Shown here: piece after piece, positions 1 through 5,901 of the stretch
Layout of the letters: each line of letters begins with the position of its first letter
How positions within the stretch are numbered: the first letter of the stretch is position 1
Source of the DNA: Candidatus Gallimonas intestinigallinarum
GTDB taxonomy: Bacteria > Bacillota_A > Clostridia > Christensenellales > Borkfalkiaceae
DNA length: 15,743 nucleotides
Assembly (NCBI GenBank): GCA_019116405.1
Contig: DXBS01000099.1
Coordinates: forward strand, 1 to 15,743
Direction of reading: 5' to 3'
Translations under genes and position numbers: made by a program
The notes under the pieces: generated by a model
Seen by the model: only the letters and a program-made list of their open reading frames with translations
The model's database searches: none
What the model was told of the DNA's origin: nothing

Positions 1-11
1 AGTAACAAGGC

Positions 12-56
12 AAAAACGCGACGTCCCGCCGAAATCAAGCGGCGGGACGTCTTTTT
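12..56. terminator. Bidirectional intrinsic terminator
   Basis: An 11-bp perfect stem (20-30 pairs with 41-51, GACGTCCCGCC and its complement) with a 10-nt loop. It is followed on the plus strand by five T (52-56) and on the minus strand by a run of five T (12-16 read in reverse) after three bases. It lies 35 nt beyond the stop of the minus-strand gene at 86-475, so it probably ends the mrp operon. It may also stop transcription coming from a plus-strand gene left of the window. Confidence 0.85.
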
Positions 57-85
57 CATGTTGAGCGCGTCAGTGCACTCCTTTT

Positions 86-475
86 TTACGATATGTCTGC
101 AGAAAAATATGTCAGATACTCGGGGTCAAACACGAGTTGTTTTTTGAGGTCCCTTAAACTGGTATAGACGGGCTTGGCGCACGCCTCTGAAAAGGGCTGC
201 CAGCAGGCGGGCAGCGGACTGCGGCGGTACTCCTCCGCGTCAAAAAAGATCAGCCGCTCAAACTGGTAGGTCACATACCCGTTGGCCGAGCGGAAGATGA
301 CGCAGCGCACCTCGCCGTCCTGCGAATAATCCGTCTCCAGCGTCTGAGGCGACAGCCCCTCATCGCGCATGAACTGCACTGTCTCCTCCCGCGTGGGGAG
401 TTCGCGCTCGATATGGAGCACTTTTTTGGGGGACGTCCCCTCTTTTTTTCGCCCGTGCCTCGTAAACAGACCCAT
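86..475 (-). CDS. Hypothetical protein, 129 aa, downstream of mrp
   Basis: I do not recognise this protein. It has a basic N-terminus (MGLFTRHGRKK then a Lys-rich stretch), followed by a soluble, mixed-charge body rich in aromatic residues (many Tyr and Phe) and an acidic C-terminal end. There is no signal peptide, membrane segment or Cys motif. The ATG is preceded by a GAAGGGG ribosome-binding site, and the gene starts 29 nt after the mrp stop on the same strand, so the two are probably co-transcribed from the mrp promoter. It ends in TAA and is followed by an intrinsic terminator, which supports it as the last gene of a two-gene operon. Near its 5' end the DNA holds a 12-bp palindrome, GGGGACGTCCCC (429-440), flanked by homopolymer T/A runs; this encodes part of the basic N-terminal region. 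Real gene likely; function unknown. Confidence 0.7.
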   Translation of the reverse strand: MGLFTRHGRKKEGTSPKKVLHIERELPTREETVQFMRDEGLSPQTLETDYSQDGEVRCVIFRSANGYVTYQFERLIFFDAEEYRRSPLPACWQPFSEACAKPVYTSLRDLKKQLVFDPEYLTYFSADIS

Positions 476-504
476 CGTTTTCCCCTTCTTTGGTATGTTT
501 CCCG

Positions 505-1353
505 TTACTCCGCTTTGAAGCTGTTAATCTCGCGCGCCTTCTCCACTTGGAGGAAGATCTCCTGCAGCGCATCGGTATCCGCCTCGGCGATCTTGCCCGC
601 GTCGGCGAGCCTTGCGACGTTCGGGTCAATGGGCATGCGCGCATATGCGGGGATATTGTACTGCCTAGCGAGCGCTTCTGCCTTGCTCGCGCCGAAGATC
701 TCATAGTGCTTGCCGCAGTCGGGACAGGTGAAATAGCTCATATTTTCGACCAGTCCCAAAACGGGCACGTTCATGAGATTTGCCATATTGACCGCCTTCC
801 TGACGATCATGCCGACGAGATCCTGCGGCGTGGTGACGATGATGATGCCGCTTAACGGAATGCTCTGATAGACGGAGAGCGGAACGTCGCCCGTTCCCGG
901 GGGCATGTCGATGAACATGATGTCAACGTCCTCCCACAGCACGTCCGTCCAGAACTGGACTGCCGCGCCCGCGATCAGCGTGCCGCGCCAGACGACGGGG
1001 TCATCGTCATGCTCTAATAAACTGTTCATGGACATCAGCTGCAGCCCGCTCATCGTGCGGACGGGATAGATGACGCCCTCGTCCCCCGTCGCGTGCAGCT
1101 TGGCGCCGAACGCCTTGGGAATGGACGGGCCGGTGATATCGGCATCGAGAATGGCGGTGCGATAGCCGCGCGCCATCGAGCGGACGGCGAGCAGGGATGT
1201 GACCAGCGACTTGCCGACGCCGCCCTTGCCGCTCGCAACGGCGATGACCTTTTTGACGCTCGCCCCTTCATGGAGCGGCTTGATGAGCGATTGCTTGTCC
1301 CGCGAGCCGCAGTTGCTGCTGCAGGAGGAACAATCGTGCGTACAATCTGCCAT
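505..1353 (-). CDS. mrp: Mrp/NBP35 (ApbC) family Fe-S cluster carrier P-loop ATPase
   Basis: 282 aa. The family binds a transferable 4Fe-4S cluster at a dimer interface and passes it to apo-proteins in the cytoplasm. Visible motifs: deviant Walker A GKGGVGKS at residues 42-49 (signature Lys at the second position), a switch-I-like DADITGPS at 70-77, Walker B-like IDMPPGTGD at 148-156, and a CxxC pair (C210, C213) in the sequence YFTCPDC, which bridges the cluster in Mrp dimers. An extra N-terminal Cys cluster, C4-C8-C11-C15, recalls the N-terminal Fe-S site of NBP35-like members. The N-terminal DUF59 domain of many bacterial Mrp proteins is absent, so this is the short form. ATG follows an AGGGAG site. 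A consensus-like promoter lies about 30 nt upstream, and the 129-aa gene follows 29 nt downstream. ATPase assignment is firm; the client proteins are unknown. Confidence 0.93.
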   Translation of the reverse strand: MADCTHDCSSCSSNCGSRDKQSLIKPLHEGASVKKVIAVASGKGGVGKSLVTSLLAVRSMARGYRTAILDADITGPSIPKAFGAKLHATGDEGVIYPVRTMSGLQLMSMNSLLEHDDDPVVWRGTLIAGAAVQFWTDVLWEDVDIMFIDMPPGTGDVPLSVYQSIPLSGIIIVTTPQDLVGMIVRKAVNMANLMNVPVLGLVENMSYFTCPDCGKHYEIFGASKAEALARQYNIPAYARMPIDPNVARLADAGKIAEADTDALQEIFLQVEKAREINSFKAE

Positions 1354-1382
1354 AAAAATCTCCCTTTGAAAATCTTGCCTCT

Positions 1383-1411
1383 ATTGTAGTCCCTTTGCGG
1401 GAAAATGTCAA
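1383..1411 (-). promoter_or_regulatory. Sigma-A promoter of mrp
   Basis: On the minus strand: -35 TTGACA (1406-1411, perfect consensus), 17-bp spacer, -10 TACAAT (1383-1388). It sits about 30 bp before the mrp ATG, giving a short leader. The long palindrome 1429-1476 lies 17 bp upstream of the -35 box. Confidence 0.85.
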
Positions 1412-1428
1412 CTGTTTCGTATGATACC

Positions 1429-1476
1429 ATGACTACGCACGGGCGTTTGCAGCAGCAAACGCCCGTGCGTAGTCAT
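1429..1476. repeat. 22-bp perfect inverted repeat with AGCA loop
   Basis: Arms 1429-1450 and 1455-1476 are perfectly complementary (left arm begins ATGACTACGCACGGG) with a 4-nt loop. It lies 58 nt after the stop of the ABC exporter gene at 1535-3310 and just upstream of the mrp promoter. On the minus strand, the direction of the ABC genes, no U-tract follows the stem; on the plus strand only TTTT follows. It may block transcription from running into mrp, stabilise the ABC mRNA 3' end, or bind a protein. A classical terminator is not supported for the minus strand. Confidence 0.8.
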
Positions 1477-1534
1477 TTTGTATGAGCCAAGCAGACCCGC
1501 AAACGCGACAATGAGACGCGCCGCTTATCCGCGC

Positions 1535-3310
1535 TCAACGGCGCTGGTTCAGGGCGTAATACTTCCCCTTCAACGCCATCAGCTGTTCGTGCGAGCCCTG
1601 CTCGGCAATTCCCTTGTCGGCGATGAACAGAATCCTGTCCGCCTTGCGGATGGTGGAGAGGCGGTGCGCGACGATGAAGCTCGTCTTGCCCTGCAAAATG
1701 CGGTCGAGCGCCGCCTGAATTAGGAGCTCGGTCTCCGAGTCGATTGCGCTGGTCGCCTCATCCAGAATGACGATGCGCGGATTCTTCAGGACGACGCGCG
1801 CAAAGGAGAGAAGCTGTTTTTCGCCCGCGGACAGTCCCTCGCCGCGCTCGCCCAGCATGGTGTTGTAGCCGTCGGGCAGGCGGGCTGCGACGCGGTCGCA
1901 GTAGATCGCCTCTGCTGCCGCGATGCACTCCTCATCCGTCGCCTCGGGCGTGCCGTAGCGGATGTTCTCCAGCACCGTCCCCTTGAAGACAAACGGCTCC
2001 TGCATGAGCACGCCAATCTCCTTTCTCAGTGAGTGCAGCGTCGCCTTGCGCACGTCCACGCCGTCCACCTGCACGCTGCCCTCGTTGACGTCATAGAAAC
2101 GGGTCAGCAGGCTGATGACCGTCGTCTTGCCCGCGCCCGTTGGTCCGACCAACGCGATCTTTTCACCGGGATTTACGTGCAGATCGAAGTGCTCGAGGAC
2201 GTTGACGCCCGGCTCGTAGCCGAAGGTGACGTCGTTGAAGTCCACTTTGCCCTGCACGTTCTTCAGGGCGACGGCGTCCTCGGCATCGTGAATGGTGACG
2301 GGCGTATCGATGGTCTCGTACACGCGCTCCAGGTTGGCGGACACCTGCGAGAGTTGCTGCAGAACTGCCGTAAATTGCAGGAGCGGCTCGGAAAAGATGG
2401 AGGTGTACAGCGAGAAGGCGATGACCGTGCCCGCGAGCGCAGTCGTGCCGCCCATGATGAGGGAGAACGCGACGGCGTAGATCGCGAGTACGCCCGCGTT
2501 CCAGAACAGTTCGGAGACGGGCGCGTTCAGCTCGTTGCGCCTGACGATCTTCATCCAGGTGGCGGCGCTGTCCTCTTGCAGACCGCGGTAGACTTCGCGG
2601 TTATAGTCTGAGCGGTTGTTGTTCTTGATGACCTTCTCGCCCATGATGGATTCAACGATAAAGGCGTTGCGGTTGGAGTTCTTGGCGCGGTGGTGCCGCC
2701 ACAGCCGCCGTACTGCACGCTTGATGAAGTAGACGCACACGGTGAGCGGGATCGCCGCCGCGTACACGATGGCGGTGAACAGCGGGCTGATGCAGAGCAT
2801 GAAGATGGTCGCGACGACGATCTTGAGAACGTCCACAATGAGATTGAGAAGATAGTCTGTAAAAAAGTCCGCAAGTTCGTTGATATAGTCGGTGACGCGG
2901 ATGGAGATCTTGCCCGCGGGACGGTTGTCGTAGTAGTCGAAGGGCAGTTGCTGGAGTTTCAAGAAGATCTCGCGGCGCACCTCTGCGATGATCCTGTGCC
3001 CCAGCGTGCCCATGATACGCTTGTGGAAATAGGGCAAAACCGCCGTAAGAATGCCCAGAACGCCCAGCGCGACAATGTACACGATGAGCAGCGTCATGCG
3101 CTCGTCGCCGTAGGGCAGCACCTCGTTGACGATGGCGCGGATGATGAAGGGCGGGAACACCGCCGCCACCGACGAGAGCGCGAGCAGCAGAAGGGAGATG
3201 AGAAAGAGCTTTTTATAGGGTACGAGGTGGGAGAGCAGACGGCGGAAATACTTGACGTCCACCTTTTCCGACGTAACGACCTCGTCCATGTAGTAGGTAT
3301 TGCGCTTCAT
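1535..3310 (-). CDS. ABC exporter half-transporter, consensus-site Walker B subunit (YheH/BmrD/TM288-like)
   Basis: 591 aa with the TMD-NBD layout of type IV (B-family) exporters: about six membrane helices in residues 35-320, NBD about 350-591. NBD motifs: Walker A GPTGAGKT 389-396, Q-loop Q437, signature LSAGE 493-497 (non-canonical; the family consensus is LSGGQ), Walker B IVILDE 513-518 with catalytic Glu E518, H-loop H549. A degenerate signature with an intact Walker B is what is known for the TM288/BmrD side of heterodimeric exporters; the partner encoded just upstream has the opposite pattern. The start lies 3 nt after the partner's stop, with a GGGGAGG site inside the partner's end, indicating translational coupling. 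Likely an ATP-driven efflux pump in the cytoplasmic membrane; substrate unknown (drug-, lipid- or peptide-like in relatives). Ends in TGA. Confidence 0.92.
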   Translation of the reverse strand: MKRNTYYMDEVVTSEKVDVKYFRRLLSHLVPYKKLFLISLLLLALSSVAAVFPPFIIRAIVNEVLPYGDERMTLLIVYIVALGVLGILTAVLPYFHKRIMGTLGHRIIAEVRREIFLKLQQLPFDYYDNRPAGKISIRVTDYINELADFFTDYLLNLIVDVLKIVVATIFMLCISPLFTAIVYAAAIPLTVCVYFIKRAVRRLWRHHRAKNSNRNAFIVESIMGEKVIKNNNRSDYNREVYRGLQEDSAATWMKIVRRNELNAPVSELFWNAGVLAIYAVAFSLIMGGTTALAGTVIAFSLYTSIFSEPLLQFTAVLQQLSQVSANLERVYETIDTPVTIHDAEDAVALKNVQGKVDFNDVTFGYEPGVNVLEHFDLHVNPGEKIALVGPTGAGKTTVISLLTRFYDVNEGSVQVDGVDVRKATLHSLRKEIGVLMQEPFVFKGTVLENIRYGTPEATDEECIAAAEAIYCDRVAARLPDGYNTMLGERGEGLSAGEKQLLSFARVVLKNPRIVILDEATSAIDSETELLIQAALDRILQGKTSFIVAHRLSTIRKADRILFIADKGIAEQGSHEQLMALKGKYYALNQRR

Positions 3311-3313
3311 GCC

Positions 3314-5137
3314 TTATTCCTCCCCTGCCCCGTAGGACGAATCGTCCAGTTGCCCGTCGCTCGTCTGCAACTTCCAGACGGCGGCAAACGCGCCGTCCAA
3401 AGCGACGAGCTCCCGGGGCGTGCCGCGCTCCACGATTTCGCCGTCGCGCAGAAAGAGCACTTCGTCGCAGTCCATCACGGAGGAGACGCGGTGCGTCGCA
3501 AGAAACAGCGTGTGATCGGGACAGCTTGCCTTGATCGCCGCCAGCACGCGCTTCTCCGTCGCCATGTCGAGCGCCGAGGAGGCGTCGTCGAGGATGAGCA
3601 CGGGCGCGCCCTTGACGATCGCGCGCGCAATGGAGATGCGTTGCTTCTGTCCGCCCGAAAGCCCCACGCCGCGCTCGCCGACGACGGTCTGATAGCCGTC
3701 GGGCAGTTTTTCGATGAACTTGCTCGCCTGTGCGACGTCGGTCGCGTCGTGTACTTCCTCGTCCGTGCAGTCGGGCTTGGCAAATGCGACATTGGCGTCC
3801 ACCGTATTGGAGAACAGGAACACGTCCTGAAAGACGTAGGCGTACTCCGCGCGCAGCTGCTCCAGGGGGTAGTTTTCGATATTGACGCCGTCGATGGTCA
3901 CCTCGCCCGAGGTCACGTCAAAGACGCGCGCCAAAAGCTTTAAGAGCGCGGATTTGCCGCTGCCCGTGCCCCCCATCAGCCCCACCTTCTTACCGTAGGG
4001 CACATCAAGATCGATATGCTTTAACACCTGCTTTTCGCCCAGCGTCAGGCTGACATCACGGAAGGCGATATGCGGCTGGACGGAGCACAGCTGTGCCGAG
4101 GGGCAGTCGGGCACGGCGCTCTGTTCGGTGAGGAACTTCTTCAGCCTTGCGCCCGAGACGAGCTGATTTTGCATCATGAAGCAGGAGCGCGAGATCTGCG
4201 TAATGTGCGAGATTATCTTGGTGACGTACGTCGTCGCGGCGGTCAGCGTACCCAAAAGAATGTTGCCGCTTAAAACGAGCAAAACGGCGATGATGACCGT
4301 GCCGACATAGCCGATCTGCTGGAAGGTTAAAAAGATGGAGTTGTACTTGGCGGTCAGGCGCACTTCGCGGCAGTTGAGCTCGCGCACCTTATCGTTGCAG
4401 GCGTCAAACTTCCTGATTTCCTCCTCTTCTGCGGCGTAGGAGCGCACGATGCGCACCGCGTCCACATTCTCCTGCACGTCCAGATTGATCTCCGAATAGC
4501 CGTCGCGGATGGCGCGGAAGAGCTTGCGCGCCTGCGTCAGGTAGCGGATGAGAAAGAAGAGGATGACGGGCGTGATGACGACGGGAAGAATGAGGAAGAA
4601 GGGATCGAGCGTCGTCAGGATGACGATGGAGAGCACGATCATGACCGACGAATCGAACAGGTTCATGAGGATGCGCGAATACAGTTCCTTGAAGGTGATG
4701 GTGTCGCGGTTCATCGTCGTGAGCAGTTCGCCCATGTTGTAGCGGGAGATGGTCTCGCCGTCCAGCTCCAGAAGCTTTGCGTACGTCTCCTCGCGCAGGG
4801 TGCATTCCATGCGCAGCCCGCACCACTGGAAGGTGACGTTCTTGCAGTAGAGAAAGATGAGCCGTGCGCCCAGGACGCAGGCAAAGACGATGGCGAGACC
4901 CGCAAAGAGCTGCCAGGTCTGCGGCTCGCCCAGCCAGCCGGTGAACAGAAAGCCCAGAATGCCGCCGCCCTCGGGCGGATCGAGGGGATCGTAGTCGATG
5001 AGATAGTCGATGATGCCCGCGGAGATGAGCGGGATGGCGAGGTCGCACACCATGGCAAGCAAGCTGAACAGCTTGGACAGAAGGGAGAGCGGAATATACT
5101 TTTTCCAGTAGTGCAGCCCGAAGCGAAAGACGTCCAT
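3314..5137 (-). CDS. ABC exporter half-transporter, degenerate-site subunit (YheI/BmrC/TM287-like)
   Basis: 607 aa, TMD then NBD. Membrane helices lie in about residues 15-325; the first extracellular loop (about 48-75) is long and Pro/Gly-rich. NBD motifs: Walker A GGTGSGKS 389-396, Q-loop Q437, canonical signature LSGGQ 493-497, Walker B VLILDD 513-518 in which Asp518 replaces the catalytic Glu, H-loop H549. The Asp replacement plus the partner's altered signature places both defects in the same composite ATP site, the established mark of heterodimeric exporters such as TM287/288 and BmrCD. First gene of a two-gene operon with its own promoter (5161-5189) and a GGAGG ribosome-binding site before the ATG. 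The acidic C-terminal tail after the NBD (about 590-607) is unusual but short. No regulator gene lies next to the pair within the window. Substrate not predictable. Confidence 0.92.
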   Translation of the reverse strand: MDVFRFGLHYWKKYIPLSLLSKLFSLLAMVCDLAIPLISAGIIDYLIDYDPLDPPEGGGILGFLFTGWLGEPQTWQLFAGLAIVFACVLGARLIFLYCKNVTFQWCGLRMECTLREETYAKLLELDGETISRYNMGELLTTMNRDTITFKELYSRILMNLFDSSVMIVLSIVILTTLDPFFLILPVVITPVILFFLIRYLTQARKLFRAIRDGYSEINLDVQENVDAVRIVRSYAAEEEEIRKFDACNDKVRELNCREVRLTAKYNSIFLTFQQIGYVGTVIIAVLLVLSGNILLGTLTAATTYVTKIISHITQISRSCFMMQNQLVSGARLKKFLTEQSAVPDCPSAQLCSVQPHIAFRDVSLTLGEKQVLKHIDLDVPYGKKVGLMGGTGSGKSALLKLLARVFDVTSGEVTIDGVNIENYPLEQLRAEYAYVFQDVFLFSNTVDANVAFAKPDCTDEEVHDATDVAQASKFIEKLPDGYQTVVGERGVGLSGGQKQRISIARAIVKGAPVLILDDASSALDMATEKRVLAAIKASCPDHTLFLATHRVSSVMDCDEVLFLRDGEIVERGTPRELVALDGAFAAVWKLQTSDGQLDDSSYGAGEE

Positions 5138-5160
5138 ACTTCCTCCGAAAAATTCGATTT

Positions 5161-5189
5161 ATTGTATCACGTTTTCCTTTGAATGACAA
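5161..5189 (-). promoter_or_regulatory. Sigma-A promoter of the ABC exporter pair
   Basis: Minus strand: -35 TTGTCA (5184-5189), 17-bp spacer, -10 TACAAT (5161-5166), followed by an AT-rich short leader with GGAGG before the ATG at 5137. No attenuator hairpin is visible between promoter and gene. Confidence 0.8.
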
Positions 5190-5263
5190 GCGTATTTTTA
5201 TAGGAAAAGTTGACTTATCTTTCTTTTTTTGCGCCCGTCCCACCCAATGTTCGGGAATGGCAA

Positions 5264-5298
5264 TTTGCGCGCCGTCCGGGAAGCGGACGGCGCGCAAA
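5264..5298. repeat. 15-bp GC-rich inverted repeat between divergent promoters
   Basis: Arms 5264-5278 and 5284-5298 (left arm TTTGCGCGCCGTCCG) are perfectly complementary, loop 5 nt. It lies between the minus-strand ABC promoter and the plus-strand SRP RNA promoter, where no gene ends, and neither strand has a U-tract after it. An intrinsic terminator is therefore unlikely. A shorter AT-rich dyad, AGTTTT-AC-AAAACT, follows at 5304-5317, just upstream of the SRP RNA promoter. Confidence 0.75.
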
Positions 5299-5331
5299 AT
5301 ATGAGTTTTACAAAACTTTCCCCGATTTCAG

Positions 5332-5360
5332 TTGCATTTTTTACGCAAATGTGGTATGCT
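5332..5360 (+). promoter_or_regulatory. Sigma-A promoter of the SRP RNA
   Basis: -35 TTGCAT (5332-5337), 17-bp spacer starting with a T-run, -10 TATGCT (5355-5360) with TG at 5351-5352. Predicted start is near 5367, which agrees with the 5' end of the SRP RNA closing helix (CTGTGA at about 5368). Confidence 0.8.
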
Positions 5361-5366
5361 GATAGA

Positions 5367-5639
5367 GCTGTGATAGGTGGGGAGTTAGCGGTGCCCTGTA
5401 TCTGCAATCCGCTACAGCAGAGCCGAACGCTTTTCTCGGTGTTGTCTATGGGAGGCTGCATCGGGTAAGGAATGTTGATCGCAAGGTCTTATGCAACGTA
5501 CGTCCGCGAACCGTGTCAGGGTAGGGATACAGCAGCACTAAACGGTGCCGTGCGTGTGCCATAAGGTAGCTTTGCGGGAGTCACCTGCCCGGTTCCCGCT
5601 TCGGTAGGCCGCAACAAAAAAAGCCCTCACAGTTTTTTT
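5367..5639 (+). ncRNA. ffs: Large bacterial signal recognition particle RNA (scRNA type, with Alu domain)
   Basis: About 270 nt, the length of the Bacillus subtilis scRNA. The Alu-domain segment CTGTATCTGCAATCCGCTAC then AGCAGAGCCGAA (about 5396-5427) closely matches the Bacillus RNA. The S-domain helix 8 is clear: GTCAGG, a GTA/TAC stem capped by GGGA, then AGCAGCACTAAA (about 5515-5541), forming the asymmetric and symmetric loops that bind Ffh. The 5' CTGTGA pairs with 3' TCACAG (5627-5632), followed by seven T that end the transcript. The RNA joins Ffh to deliver nascent membrane proteins to FtsY. The usual helix 8 tetraloop is GGAA; here it reads GGGA. The gene stands alone rather than beside dnaX as in Bacillus. 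Identity is recalled by sequence pattern, not a covariance search; exact ends are approximate. Confidence 0.93.
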
Positions 5640-5646
5640 GAATATG

Positions 5647-5673
5647 AGCGCGCGGTGTTTCCGCGCTTTTTTT
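5647..5673 (+). terminator. Intrinsic terminator after the SRP RNA
   Basis: Stem AGCGCG (5647-5652) with CGCGCT (5662-5667), loop about 9 nt, then a run of T to 5673. It backs up the termination at the T-run 5633-5639 and separates the SRP RNA from the next promoter. Confidence 0.8.
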
Positions 5674-5693
5674 GTGCTTTTTTGCATGCGGGC

Positions 5694-5722
5694 TTGCATT
5701 TTTTCCGTGCTTGTGCTATACT
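5694..5722 (+). promoter_or_regulatory. Sigma-A promoter of the structured leader RNA / LRR lipoprotein
   Basis: -35 TTGCAT (5694-5699), 17-bp spacer, extended -10 TGC-TATACT (5714-5722). It shares 27 of 36 positions with the SRP RNA promoter at the same spacing, including the 11-nt start TTGCATTTTTT. It is the only promoter I can see for the LRR gene at 5902. Confidence 0.85.
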
Positions 5723-5728
5723 GAGAGT

Positions 5729-5870
5729 GCGACACCAACTCCATAGATTCACTACACCGAGGTACGAATCGGCATTTCGTATCTCTTTTCCCGGTGTAGC
5801 GGAAGTTGGCGTCGCAGCAAACGGAGATACTTGATGCAGGGCGTGTCTCCGTTTGGAGCACGCTTTTTTT
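5729..5870 (+). ncRNA. Structured RNA of unknown family with terminator; likely cis-regulatory leader
   Basis: About 140 nt from the predicted start to the T-run. Helix P1 pairs 5728-5740 with 5804-5816 (TGCGAC-A-CCAACT; one A/C mismatch). A one-sided 9-nt bulge (5743-5751) leads to P2, 5752-5759 with 5792-5799 (CTACACCG/CGGTGTAG), then an 8-nt bulge on the other side (5784-5791), and P3, 5761-5767 with 5777-5783, capped by a 9-nt loop. Downstream, P4 pairs 5819-5830 with 5843-5854 (12 bp, one G-U) and is mutually exclusive with the terminator stem 5841-5850/5855-5863. A third pairing, 5837-5844 with 5871-5878 (CAGGGCGT/ACGCCCTG), competes with both. This is the architecture of a riboswitch or attenuator, but I match it to no known class (no T-box, no recognised aptamer core). 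It could instead be a free-standing small RNA such as a 6S-like RNA. Confidence 0.7.
5841..5870 (+). terminator. Intrinsic terminator / attenuator upstream of the LRR lipoprotein
   Basis: Stem GCGTG-(t)-CTCC (5841-5850) with GGAG-CACGC (5855-5863), GTTT loop, then seven T (5864-5870). The 3' arm of the alternative helix P4 (5843-5854) covers the left arm of this terminator, so only one of the two can form. The LRR start codon follows 31 nt later, with GGAGG at 5891-5895. Confidence 0.85.
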
Positions 5871-5901
5871 ACGCCCTGAAAAAAACTTTCGGAGGTAGGA
5901 T

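Noticed and set aside
429..440. Terminator-like palindrome GGGGACGTCCCC with T-run inside the 129-aa gene
   Set aside because: It lies in coding sequence on the opposite strand to the T-run, with no plus-strand transcript expected; probably a by-product of Lys/Gly/Pro codons.
2690..3943. Plus-strand 417-aa open frame opposite the ABC genes
   Set aside because: It is antisense to two well-supported genes, has no ribosome-binding site or family motif, and its His/Arg/Asp-rich composition is typical of reverse-frame reading of GC-rich codons.
5729..5870. T-box leader or a named riboswitch
   Set aside because: No T-box TGG sequence or specifier structure, and no aptamer core of a class I can recall; kept as unknown structured RNA.
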